This document shows, piece after piece, positions 42,160-50,428 of a stretch of DNA of 64,000 nucleotides. Below the pieces are notes generated by a model. It made no database searches and was not told the DNA's origin. It saw only the letters and a program-made list of their open reading frames with translations. Where the stretch lies: contig NZ_CP012333.1 in assembly GCF_001263205.1 (NCBI RefSeq), positions 2,976,001 to 3,040,000 on the forward strand, given 5' to 3'. The stretch is from Labilithrix luteola. Lineage in GTDB: Bacteria > Myxococcota_A > Polyangia > Polyangiales > Polyangiaceae. The position numbers and the translations under genes are program-made. Position 1 is the stretch's first letter; each line of letters opens with the position of its first letter.

Positions 42160-42597
42160 TCAGTTGCCGAACTTCTCGACCAGGCGCCCGAGCCGCGGCA
42201 CGGCTTGTTCGACGTTCTTTTTGGCCGAGCTGCGAAGCTTGTCGTAAGCCCCTTTGGCAACTCCGCTCTTCGCGCGCGCCGCCTTGGCGTCCGTGATCGA
42301 GAGGAGAGCGTCGGCCACGCGGCTGGAATGAGACGCGAAGAAGTCCGAAACGCCCTTGTTCTGCGACTTGGCCTCGGCATAGATGGGGTCGAGGGCCTTC
42401 GCGAACTCGGGAAGCATGTCTTCCACCGCGTGCTCCACGAAGCCGGGCTTGATGCCCTTGACCGCCTTGTAGCCCGCCTTGATCGCGAGCCCGGAGATGC
42501 CGCCCTTGTCATCCACTTCCGCGTCGATGAGCTCGCAGCACTCCTTCACGATCTGGGGCTTCTTCGATTCGTCCGTAAGAGCTTCGAGCAGCGACAT
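42160..42597 (-). CDS. DUF6918-like small helical protein
   Basis: 145 residues, all helical: LLEALTDESKKPQIVKECCELID, then GISGLAIKAGYKAVKGIKPG and DALLSITDAKAARA. The order and spacing match a family of short proteins (DUF6918) common in actinobacteria. It ends in VEQAVPRLGRLVEKFGN. No enzyme motif. It is the first gene of the operon that continues into the M61-like gene (12-base gap). The start MSLLEALT is preferred; a longer version runs through a T-rich stretch unlike protein. It is divergent from fadI with about 140 bases between. Confidence 0.8.
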   Translation of the reverse strand: MSLLEALTDESKKPQIVKECCELIDAEVDDKGGISGLAIKAGYKAVKGIKPGFVEHAVEDMLPEFAKALDPIYAEAKSQNKGVSDFFASHSSRVADALLSITDAKAARAKSGVAKGAYDKLRSSAKKNVEQAVPRLGRLVEKFGN

Positions 42598-42735
42598 CGG
42601 CGACCTCGTGGTGCAGAAAAAAAAGTGGGGCTTCCGCGTTAGCACATGCATCGAGCGGATGGAGCCCGGTTACTTGACACATTGCGTCACGGGCGCCAGA
42701 ACGAACGTCTTCGACCACGGATCGAGAGGGAAGGC

Positions 42736-44055
42736 ATGACGGAGTCGAAGCATTCGGCCGGCATGGTCCAGCCCGGCGATCGCATCGCGATCGTCGCAGG
42801 GCTTCGTACGCCGTTCGCCAAGCAGGGCAGCGCATTCACTCATCTGACTGCGCTCGATCTCGGCCGCACCGTGGTCCGCGAGCTGCTCGCGCGATCGGAG
42901 ATGGATCCCCGCGAGGTCGGGCTCGTGGTCTACGGCCAGGCCATTCCGAATCCGACGGCACCGAACGTCGCGCGCGAGATCGTGCTCGGCACCACGCTGC
43001 CGAAGAGCACGGATGCCTTCACTGTCGTGAGGGCTTGCGCAACCTCGTTCCAGACGACCACGAGCGCAGCCGAGGCCATGCTCGCCGGCCAGCACGACGT
43101 GGCCATTGCGGGCGGTGCGGACAGCGCGAGCGACGTGCCCGTCACCGTCACGAAGAAGCTCGCCCACGTGCTCTCGCTCGTGCAGCGGGCGCGCACGATG
43201 ACCGACAAGCTTCGCGCCCTCTCGGACCTGTCACCACGCGATCTCGTGCCGATTCCTCCGGCACTCCGTGAGCCTTCGACGGGCCTCACGATGGGCGAGC
43301 ATGCCGAGCGTATGGCCCAGCGGGCAAGCGTCTCGCGCGAGGAGCAAGATCGCTTCGCCCACCAGAGTCACGTGCGCGCGTCCGCCGCGTGGACACGCGG
43401 ATTCTTCGACGCCGAGGTGATGCACATCGTGCCGCCACCGGCGTTCGATCGCCCGATCGATCGTGACAACATGGTGCGAGCCGATTCGTCGCTCGAGGCC
43501 TACGCCAAGCTTCGTCCCGTATTCGATCCCGATCACGGCACGGTGACCGCAGGCAACTCGTCTCCCCTCACCGACGGTGCGAGCGCACTTCTCCTGATGA
43601 AGGAGTCGAAGGCCAAGGCGCTCGGTTTCGCACCGCTCGGCTATCTGCGCTCGTGGGGCTACGCGGCGCTCGATCCGAAGGACGGACTCCTGATGGGGCC
43701 TGCCTACGCGGTGCCCATCGCGCTCGACCGTGCGAAGCTTCGCTTGGCGGACATGGACGTCGTCGACATGCACGAGGCCTTCGCGGCTCAGGTGATCTGC
43801 AACCGCAGAGCCCTCGCCTCACGACGTTTCGCCGAAGAGAAACTGGGCCGATCGGCGCCCATCGGAGAGGTCGACGACGATCGCTTCAACGTGCACGGAG
43901 GCTCGATTGCGCTTGGCCATCCGTTCGGCGCCACCGGCGCGCGCATGATCCACACCGTTCTTCGCGAGCTCCGCCGCCGCGGCGGACAGTTCGGCCTTGC
44001 CACCGCGTGCGCCGCCGGAGGCCTCGGAGCCGCGGTCATCTTGGAGGTAGCATGA
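42736..44055 (+). CDS. fadI: Acetyl-CoA C-acyltransferase, FadI-like thiolase
   Basis: 439 residues. The nucleophile is Cys101 in VVRACATSFQTT; VHGGSIALGHPFGATG has the general-base His, and TACAAGGLGAAVILE the second Cys. The ATG at 42736 has a GGGAAGG site; an upstream reading adds 30 residues without family similarity. Thiolases cleave 3-ketoacyl-CoA in the last step of fatty-acid beta-oxidation. The product of the next gene makes the substrate; the stop overlaps its start in ATGA, so fadI-fadJ is one operon for long-chain fatty-acid breakdown. A ring of short loops suits the trifunctional complex. Confidence 0.95.
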   Translation: MTESKHSAGMVQPGDRIAIVAGLRTPFAKQGSAFTHLTALDLGRTVVRELLARSEMDPREVGLVVYGQAIPNPTAPNVAREIVLGTTLPKSTDAFTVVRACATSFQTTTSAAEAMLAGQHDVAIAGGADSASDVPVTVTKKLAHVLSLVQRARTMTDKLRALSDLSPRDLVPIPPALREPSTGLTMGEHAERMAQRASVSREEQDRFAHQSHVRASAAWTRGFFDAEVMHIVPPPAFDRPIDRDNMVRADSSLEAYAKLRPVFDPDHGTVTAGNSSPLTDGASALLLMKESKAKALGFAPLGYLRSWGYAALDPKDGLLMGPAYAVPIALDRAKLRLADMDVVDMHEAFAAQVICNRRALASRRFAEEKLGRSAPIGEVDDDRFNVHGGSIALGHPFGATGARMIHTVLRELRRRGGQFGLATACAAGGLGAAVILEVA

Positions 44056-46301
44056 TGGCCGCGATGACGACGCCGACGGAGCAGCCGAGCCGTCCCGCAC
44101 CGCTCGTTCGAACGGAGATGCTCGGGAGCGGCCTCGCTCTCGTCACCATCGACGACCCGCGCGCGCCCCACAACACCATTACGCCGGCGTTCGCCGCGGC
44201 ACTGTCCGACGAGCTCGACGAGCTCGACCGGTCGGCGAAGGTCAAAGCGATCGTCCTCCGAAGCGGCAAGCCCGAATCCTTCCTCGCCGGAGCGAACATC
44301 GAGTTCGTTCGCAGCCTGCGCTTCGCGAAGGATGCCGAGGACGTCTCGCGCGAGATCGGCACCCGCTTCGCACGCATCGCACGCTCGAAGAAACCGATCG
44401 TGGCGTGCGTGCACGGGCCGGTCCTCGGCGGCGGCTTCGAGCTCACCCTCGCCTGCACCGCCACCGTTGCCAGCGACGATCCCAAGACCGTCTTCGGTCT
44501 GCCCGAAGTGAAGCTGGGACTCATTCCGGCCGCGAACGGGCTCTTGCGAGTCGCCGAGCGCGCGGGTCTTCGCACCGCGATCGATCTCGGACTCTCCGGG
44601 CGAAACATCCGCGCCGAAGCCGCCATGGCGCTCGGTCTATGCGACGACGTGGTCTCGGAAGCGATCGTGCTCGACACGGCTTGCGAGCTCGCGCTGCGAC
44701 TCGCTTCGAGGCCGGAGCTCCGCAAGTCGCTGCCCCGCAAGCGCCTCCAACGCAGCGCACATGCCGACGGCGGTGGACAACCGGGAAACGCGCTCTCGGC
44801 GATCGCTGCTCGAGCGTTGCTCGAGAAGAATCCGATCGGCCGCAGCGTCCTCTTCAAGCGCGCGCGAGAGACGGCCGCGGCCCGCACGCGTGGGCACTAC
44901 CCGGCGACGGATCACGTGCTCGACGTACTCGAGCGCTTCGGCGGGCGAGGCTTCCGTTCGGCTGCAACGCTCGAAGCGCGTCTCTTCGGCGAGCTCGTCG
45001 TGAGCGAGACCGCGCACCGCTCGATCGAGCTCTTTTTCGCGGAGACGGCGCTCAAGAAGGACACCGGGCTCGCTCCCGGTGAGGCCGCCACGGCGCACGC
45101 CATCGAGCGCGTCGGTGTCGTCGGAGCCGGCCTCATGGGCGCGGGCATCGCGGCGGTCACGGTGCAGGCGGGCATCTCCACGCGCATGAAGGATCGCGAC
45201 GACGCTCACCTCGGTCGTGGCCTTCGCTACGTGAAAGAGGTCCTCGACGCGCGCGTTCGTCGAGGCGCCATGTCCCCCCTCGAACGCGACCAAGCTTTCG
45301 GCGCACTCGAAGGAACCGTCGAACCGAGCGGCTTCCGCCGGGCCGACCTGGTCATCGAAGCCGTCTTCGAAGACGTCGAGCTGAAGCGCGAGATCGTTCG
45401 GACGATCGAAGAGCTCGTTCCCGAAACGTGCGTCATCGCGTCGAACACCGCGTCGCTTCCGATCGCGAAGATCGCGGCCGCCGCGTCCCACCCCGAGCGC
45501 ATCGTCGGGATGCACTACGCGCGCCCCGTTCCGAACGTTCGTCTCGTCGAAGTCGTTCGCACGAAGCAAACCGATCCGAACGCCCTCGCCACGGCCGTGG
45601 CTCTCGCCAAGCGCCAAGGCAAGACGGTCATCGTCGTCAACGACGGCTACGGCTTCTACACCACGCGCGCGCTCATACCCTTCTTCGGCGAAGCCCTACG
45701 GCTCGTCGCCGAAGGCGTGGCCATCGAGAGCATCGACGAAGCGGTCGTCGACTGGGGCTTCCCCAAAGGTCCGCTCCTCTTGCTCGACGAGCTCGGGATC
45801 GACCTCGCGGAGCATTTTGCGAACTCGGCCCACGCGGCCTTCGGTGATCGCATGCGTCCGCCTGCAGTCTTCGGCGAGCTTGCGCGCGACGATCGACGCG
45901 GTCGCAAGAACGGTCGCGGCTTCTACATGCATCGCACCGGAAGCCGCTCCGGCTCGCCCATTCGCGTGGACGACACCATCTACTCGACGCTTCTCACGAT
46001 GCCTCGCAAGAAGCCGATGCCGGAGGAAATCCAACTCCGGTGCACGCTCGCGATGATCAACGAAGCGTTTCGCTGTCTCGACGAGGGGATTCTCCGTAGT
46101 CCCCGCGACGGTGATCTCGGCGCCGTTCTCGCGCTCGGTTTCCCGGCGTTCCGCGGCGGTCCGTTCCGCTACGTCGACGTTCTAGGCGCAAGCGAAGTGC
46201 TTCGACGCACGCGGTCACTCGAACAGCGGTTCGGAGCCCGCTTCGAGCCCGCACCGCTTCTCGTCGACATGGCGCGCCACGGCAAGCGCTCCTACGGCTG
46301 A
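44052..46301 (+). CDS. fadJ: Multifunctional 3-hydroxyacyl-CoA dehydrogenase / enoyl-CoA hydratase FadJ-like
   Basis: 749 residues. N-terminal crotonase domain with SFLAGANIEF, GPVLGGGFELTLAC (first catalytic Glu) and GLPEVKLGLIPA (second Glu). Then an NAD-binding domain (GVVGAGLMGAGIA) and the hydroxyacyl dehydrogenase part with the catalytic His in GMHYARPVPNVRLVE. In most relatives that motif is HFFNPV or HFFSPV; here Arg replaces Asn/Ser. The C-terminal helical domain has DELGID and AFPAFRGGPFRYVD. It performs hydration and oxidation in beta-oxidation together with the fadI product. GGAGG ribosome-binding site before ATG 44052. Its last 10 bases overlap the convergent ACP-like gene. Confidence 0.95.
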   Translation: MMAAMTTPTEQPSRPAPLVRTEMLGSGLALVTIDDPRAPHNTITPAFAAALSDELDELDRSAKVKAIVLRSGKPESFLAGANIEFVRSLRFAKDAEDVSREIGTRFARIARSKKPIVACVHGPVLGGGFELTLACTATVASDDPKTVFGLPEVKLGLIPAANGLLRVAERAGLRTAIDLGLSGRNIRAEAAMALGLCDDVVSEAIVLDTACELALRLASRPELRKSLPRKRLQRSAHADGGGQPGNALSAIAARALLEKNPIGRSVLFKRARETAAARTRGHYPATDHVLDVLERFGGRGFRSAATLEARLFGELVVSETAHRSIELFFAETALKKDTGLAPGEAATAHAIERVGVVGAGLMGAGIAAVTVQAGISTRMKDRDDAHLGRGLRYVKEVLDARVRRGAMSPLERDQAFGALEGTVEPSGFRRADLVIEAVFEDVELKREIVRTIEELVPETCVIASNTASLPIAKIAAAASHPERIVGMHYARPVPNVRLVEVVRTKQTDPNALATAVALAKRQGKTVIVVNDGYGFYTTRALIPFFGEALRLVAEGVAIESIDEAVVDWGFPKGPLLLLDELGIDLAEHFANSAHAAFGDRMRPPAVFGELARDDRRGRKNGRGFYMHRTGSRSGSPIRVDDTIYSTLLTMPRKKPMPEEIQLRCTLAMINEAFRCLDEGILRSPRDGDLGAVLALGFPAFRGGPFRYVDVLGASEVLRRTRSLEQRFGARFEPAPLLVDMARHGKRSYG

Positions 46302-46687
46302 CCTTCGCGCGCTTGAACGCGGGACATTTCGTCCTGCGTGATCGGGCGGGAGCACAGACGGATCCCAGAGGCCGGTGGCGGTGGCGCACCGAAGGTGTCC
46401 GTCAGCCTCGCACTTCGCTCGCGTGCCACGGCCGGCTGCTGATCGAGTGCGAAGAACCACGTGTGGACCACGGCGACGAGATCGCCGACCGTCCGGATGC
46501 CCGCAAGCTCCGCGACGGGAAACTCCGCGCCTTCGCGATCTTCGAGGCGAAGCGCGAGCAGAACCAGATCGAGCGGATCGAGGCCGAGGTCTCGGTCGAG
46601 ACGTCTCTCTCGCCCGATCTCGGCGGGTGCCCATCCGATGTGCGAGGACAGCTCGCGTCGGACGATGTCGAATGTGTCTTCTCTCAT
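46292..46687 (-). CDS. ACP-like protein without the phosphopantetheine serine (first copy)
   Basis: 131 residues. The first 75 follow the acyl-carrier-protein helix pattern: FDIVRRELSSHIG, then RLDRDLGLDPLDLVLLALRLED, FPVAELAGIRTVGDLVAVV. In working ACPs the segment is DSLD, with the serine carrying the 4'-phosphopantetheine arm; here it is DPLD, so the attachment residue is proline. The rest is a Pro/Ala-rich tail of 55 residues. GGAGG lies six bases before ATG 46687. It should not be loaded as an ordinary ACP; it may bind a partner or act as a decoy. A second copy lies 46 bases upstream. Confidence 0.75.
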   Translation of the reverse strand: MREDTFDIVRRELSSHIGWAPAEIGRERRLDRDLGLDPLDLVLLALRLEDREGAEFPVAELAGIRTVGDLVAVVHTWFFALDQQPAVARERSARLTDTFGAPPPPASGIRLCSRPITQDEMSRVQAREGQP

Positions 46688-46733
46688 GACGACCTCCGCA
46701 TGCAAACGGCACGCTGGCGAAGGACCCGCGTGA

Positions 46734-47039
46734 CTACGATCGGAATCCCCCGTGCGTCTGACCGGCCGGACGCATGGTGCTGATCACACTCTTGCGTGCC
46801 TTGCGCGGGGCGAGGCTGACGATGCGTGTGAGCTCGATAACGGTCCGTACGCCGTCGAGGGCTCTGAGCGGGATCTGGATCGCGAGCACTTCTTCGAGCC
46901 GCTGGGCAACGAACACGACGTCGAAGAACTGAAGACCGAGATCGCGGTGCAGGTCTTGGTCGGGCTTGATCGTCGTAGGGTCGAGACCGAGCTCGAAGGC
47001 GAGGGCGAGCGCTACGGGTCTGTGGAACGTGTCTTTCAT
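46734..47039 (-). CDS. ACP-like protein without the phosphopantetheine serine (second copy)
   Basis: 101 residues with the same helix layout: VALALAFELGLDPTTIKPDQ, DLHRDLGLQFFDVVFVAQRLEE, IPLRALDGVRTVIELTRIV. Where ACPs have DSL the sequence reads QFF, again no serine. A GGAGG site is seven bases before ATG 47039. The two genes are consecutive on the minus strand and probably one operon, convergent with fadJ. The short C-terminal tail (KARKSVISTMRPAGQ) is basic. Both copies keep the hydrophobic core and the acidic helix II surface positions partly, so a folded, non-carrier role is likelier than decay. Confidence 0.72.
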   Translation of the reverse strand: MKDTFHRPVALALAFELGLDPTTIKPDQDLHRDLGLQFFDVVFVAQRLEEVLAIQIPLRALDGVRTVIELTRIVSLAPRKARKSVISTMRPAGQTHGGFRS

Positions 47040-47947
47040 TGCCTGCCTCCTTCCGAGATGGTTCGGGATGCTCTCGCTACGCGGGACGTGGATCAGATGA
47101 ACGAACCCGTAGGATCATTCCGCCGAAAAACAATTCGACGTCCGTCGTTCAGCCATGGTTCGGCTTCGTCGTATCGAACGTCCGAACCGACGCGCAACGA
47201 CTGCGCGTGATCTCCGAGCGGGCCGCGAGCGCGAGTGTGGATCCGCGTAACGAACATGGATGTTTCGTCATGTTCCTTTCGACCGGTTCATGTCGATGAT
47301 GTGCCTAAAATAAAGGTCGGCGCGTAACGGCACCGTGATTGCTATCGACGCTAGGGGAGCGAACGAGGCGAATGAGGCGAACGGCGGCTGCCGTGCGTCA
47401 CGCCCGTATCCCCCGAACGCGCCTCTCCGAAGGGTGGGTCGCGTTGTCTTGCGCAACGATACCCGCCGCGCTGCCATGCATCGACCGTGCGAGCGACGAG
47501 ACGGTCGGCACGTCCGACGAGGAGGTCACGGCCGTTCCCGAAACGCCCGTTCGAGCTCAGAAGGATCCCGGCGAGTGCTGGCACTTCGCGACGACGCGCT
47601 GAGTCGAGAGCCTCGACTACGGCAAGCTCGCAAAGTCGGCGCGCCCGGACACTTCCGACACGACGCCGACACGACCGTCGGCGCGCCCCGACACGAGTCC
47701 GTTGCGTACCTCGACGATTGGGACCGGCACGTCCGTGCGCACGACGTCTTCGGCGTTGGATCAGGACTCGACAAGGTCCCGGCCGCGCTCGAAGCCGTCA
47801 CCGACTCGTGTCAAAACTGCTGTGCGCCTTGGGACGGCCGCGCGAGTTGCTGCGGGGTTTTGACCGCAAATGAGTGCGGCCCCCCGCAGGCGTCTGAGAC
47901 GGCAATTGACCACCAACTCGAATTCGCGCTTCGCGTATGGTGTGCTC
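47040..47947. other. About 900 bp with no clear gene; possible decayed gene
   Basis: No complete gene. 47300-47330 is AT-rich (TAAAAT at 47306), as in a promoter. Two plus-strand stretches look coding-like in different frames: codons from about 47375 to 47600 (for example EEVTAVPETPVRAQKDPGE) and from about 47640 to 47870 (for example VAYLDDWDRHVRAHDVFG, then AVTDSCQNCC). The second has high third-position GC and a CxxCC pattern recalling a haem motif whose His is lost. Frame shifts between them suggest a broken exported protein. Low certainty. Confidence 0.3.
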
Positions 47948-48655
47948 GTGAATCTCGATTCGAGGCTCCTTGCCTCGGTTTTGCGCCTTTCGCTCGTTGC
48001 GGCGTACACGACATCGGCATGTGCTCTGGTCGGCGCGTGCTCGTTGACGGTCCCTGACGATCTCGTGGGCAACGCCGACCCGCAATCCACCCCTGCCGGC
48101 GCCAGCACCAGCGACGGCGGCGGCACGAACGGCGGGGAGGCCGGCACCGGGCCCGGACCGTCCACGGAAGGCGGGGCCGATGCCTTCGTTGCCACCGGAG
48201 CGAATCTCGAGCCGAACGGCGACTTCGAAGAGGGCTCGTGCGCGCCGTGGTCCGGAAAGGCCACCCTGTCCGACGCGCCCGGGCACGCGGGCCTGCACGC
48301 TTGCAAGGTGTGCAGCGACACCTTCGCCGCTATCGCGATCGACGATCAGAAGAGCGCCGGAGCTCCTGTCGTCGGCGCCACCTACCACCTCGAGTTGTGG
48401 GCAAAGCAGGCGACCTACAACCCTGCGTACAACGCGCTTCCGCTCTCGACCACGCTTGCCACGACCGACGGCCCGAAGACGGTCGAGTCGAAGTCCGACA
48501 CGTCGAGCAGCCTGACCGCGAACAGCTGGTCGAAGATCACGCTCTCGCTCGACGTCACCAAGCCGGCGGAGAGCCTGAGCGTGCAGCTCGCGGCGAGTCC
48601 GCCCTTCGGATTCTGCTTTCTCTTCGACGATGTGTCCGTGACGCGCACGAAGTAG
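47948..48655 (+). CDS. Hypothetical lipoprotein with a carbohydrate-binding-like beta-sandwich
   Basis: 235 residues from GTG 47948 (an in-frame GTG two codons earlier is possible). Lipobox ALVGAC is followed by a Gly/Thr/Ser-rich linker. From about residue 80 LEPNGDFEEGSCAPW begins a module that continues CKVCSDT and ends FCFLFDDVSVTRTK, the layout of CBM4/9-like jelly rolls ('N.dFE.g...W' at the start and 'FD.V.v' at the end). The lipobox region CSLTVPDDLVG is like that of the delta-60 lipoprotein at 51572. Probably displayed on the surface; ligand unknown. Confidence 0.75.
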   Translation: MNLDSRLLASVLRLSLVAAYTTSACALVGACSLTVPDDLVGNADPQSTPAGASTSDGGGTNGGEAGTGPGPSTEGGADAFVATGANLEPNGDFEEGSCAPWSGKATLSDAPGHAGLHACKVCSDTFAAIAIDDQKSAGAPVVGATYHLELWAKQATYNPAYNALPLSTTLATTDGPKTVESKSDTSSSLTANSWSKITLSLDVTKPAESLSVQLAASPPFGFCFLFDDVSVTRTK

Positions 48656-48709
48656 CGCCTTGCCCTGCGAAAGGGCGTTTGACGCAGAGCGTCTCGGGTG
48701 TTAACCAAT

Positions 48710-48732
48710 CCATTGCTGCACCGCAGCAATGG
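48710..48732. repeat. 10-bp hairpin between lipoprotein and CoA-transferase genes
   Basis: CCATTGCTGC and GCAGCAATGG with a 3-base loop form a perfect stem 55 bases after the lipoprotein stop. No T-run follows. It could be a terminator or an operator for the CoA-transferase operon. Confidence 0.45.
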
Positions 48733-48886
48733 ACTTCGAACGCGGTTTCCGCGCCGAAGACCCGGGGAAACCAGGCACGAGAAGCGTAGCGGGGGGAACG
48801 TCGCTCCGAGCTCTCGCGTGCCTTTCGGCCGACTCGTGTGCGCACGGGTCCGGTGGGGCGCGCGCGCGTCCGAGGAGCGTCGAACC

Positions 48887-49684
48887 ATGATCACACGGTG
48901 GACTACGACGGAGACGCTCGCGTCGAGCATTCCGGACGGTGCCTCGATCGCCACCGGCGGCTTCATGCTCGGACGTGCACCGATCGCCATCGTGCTCGCG
49001 TTGATTCGCGCGCGACGGCGTGACCTTCGTGTCGTCTCCCTTCCGAATCCGCTCCCCGCCGAGCTCCTCGTCGCCGCAGGCGCGGCGTCACGTGTCGAGT
49101 TCGCGTTCGCCGCGTTGAACCTCGCCGGCCGCGTTCGCCCGATGCCGTGCCTCAAGCGCGCGATCGAAGGTGGAACCATCGCTTGGGCCGAACACGACGG
49201 CTACCGCGTGGTGCAACGCCTGCGCGCCGCGGCGATGGGGCTCCCCTTCTTGCCTGCGCCCGACATCGAACGCTCCGCCCTCGCGTCGATGGATCCACCT
49301 TCGTTCGTCGATTGCCCGTTCAGCGGGAGGCGTGTCGCCGTCGAGCCGGCCGTTCAGCCCGACGTTGCCATCGTGCACGCGCACGCGGCAGACGATCGAG
49401 GCAACCTCTACATCGACGACCCGACGACGGATCTCCTAGTCGCTGGCGCTGCAACGCGAGTCCTGGCCACGGCGGAGAGACGCGTCACTCGCCTCTCGCG
49501 CGTGACGATCCCCTCGTTCCAGGTGGAGATGGTGGCCGAGCAGCCTGGTGGCGCATTGCCGACCGGATGCGTGGGCGACTACGGGTACGACGAATCGGCT
49601 CTGATCGAGTATCTCGAGCTCGCCGAGCACGGGCGCGAGGCCGAATGGATCGAGCGCATGCTCCACACCATGAGGGCGGCATGA
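48887..49684 (+). CDS. Class I CoA-transferase-like alpha subunit (IpdA/GctA-type)
   Basis: 265 residues. IPDGASIATGGFMLGRAPIA is the CoA-transferase family start. IAWAEHDGYRVVQRLRAAAMGLPFLPA matches the segment of glutaconate CoA-transferase alpha and IpdA. VAVEPAVQPDVAIVHAHAADDRGNLYI ends the core. GAGGAG precedes ATG 48887. The stop overlaps the start of the beta subunit (ATGA). It needs the beta subunit to make a heterodimer or heterotetramer. In IpdAB-type enzymes the pair is a ring-opening hydrolase, not a transferase; which applies here cannot be read with certainty. Confidence 0.88.
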   Translation: MITRWTTTETLASSIPDGASIATGGFMLGRAPIAIVLALIRARRRDLRVVSLPNPLPAELLVAAGAASRVEFAFAALNLAGRVRPMPCLKRAIEGGTIAWAEHDGYRVVQRLRAAAMGLPFLPAPDIERSALASMDPPSFVDCPFSGRRVAVEPAVQPDVAIVHAHAADDRGNLYIDDPTTDLLVAGAATRVLATAERRVTRLSRVTIPSFQVEMVAEQPGGALPTGCVGDYGYDESALIEYLELAEHGREAEWIERMLHTMRAA

Positions 49685-50406
49685 ACGCCGACCTTCGCGC
49701 GGACACCGTCGTCGCCATGATGGCCGCGCAGATCGAAGACGGCGACGTCGTGGCCACCGGCGTTGCTTCGACGCTCGCCATCCTCGCCATTGCCGTGGCG
49801 CGCGCGACGACAGCTCCGAACCTCACCTATCTCGCCTGCGTCGGTTCCATCGATCCCGACCTCTCGCACCTTCATCGTTCGCCCGAAGAGCTCGCTTATC
49901 TCGAAGGACGAACCGCGGAGATCTCGATCCCCGAGCTCTTCGACCACGCGCGCCGCGGACGCATCGACACCATCTTCTTCGGAGCCGCCGAGGTCGACGG
50001 CCAAGGTCGGACGAACATGTCCGCAGCCGGCTCGCTCGCTCGTCCGAAACCGAAGTTCCCAGGGCTCGCAGGTGCGGCGTCGCTGAGGCGCTGGGTGAAG
50101 AAGCCCGTTCTCGTCGTCCCTCGCCAGAGTCGGCGAAACCTGGTGCCCGAGGTGCAGGTCGCCTCCACGAACGACGAGCGGCGCACGATGCTCGTCACCG
50201 ATCTCGCAGTCTTCGAAACCGGACTTCCAGAGGCGCGGCTCGTCGCGAGGCATCCTTGGGCGTCCGAAGCGGAGATCGCGGACAAGACGGGATTCCGTTA
50301 CACGACGGACGCCCATCTCGCGGTCACGAGCGCGCCCGACGAACGAACGCTGCGAGCCATTCGAAGCATCGACAGCCAGAACCAACGCCACGCCCTCGTC
50401 GGCTGA
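49681..50406 (+). CDS. Class I CoA-transferase-like beta subunit (IpdB/GctB-type)
   Basis: 241 residues. VVATGVASTLAILAIAVARATTAPNLTYLAC is the family start, and GAAEVDGQGRTNMSAAG the second conserved block. In active CoA-transferases the beta subunit has a glutamate in an ESG-type strand; here the strand reads LTYLACVGSIDP and the glutamate is missing, as in IpdB-like hydrolases. It is translated with the alpha subunit. Together with the following zinc reductase it probably belongs to degradation of a cyclic or branched acyl-CoA. Substrate is inferred only. Confidence 0.87.
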   Translation: MNADLRADTVVAMMAAQIEDGDVVATGVASTLAILAIAVARATTAPNLTYLACVGSIDPDLSHLHRSPEELAYLEGRTAEISIPELFDHARRGRIDTIFFGAAEVDGQGRTNMSAAGSLARPKPKFPGLAGAASLRRWVKKPVLVVPRQSRRNLVPEVQVASTNDERRTMLVTDLAVFETGLPEARLVARHPWASEAEIADKTGFRYTTDAHLAVTSAPDERTLRAIRSIDSQNQRHALVG

Positions 50407-50428
50407 GTCGACGACCAAGGAGAACGCG

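Noticed and set aside
47335..48057. 240-codon frame in the gap before the lipoprotein
   Set aside because: No consistent family, low-complexity mix of residues, and it conflicts with the real lipoprotein frame at its end; reported only as a gap with possible decay.
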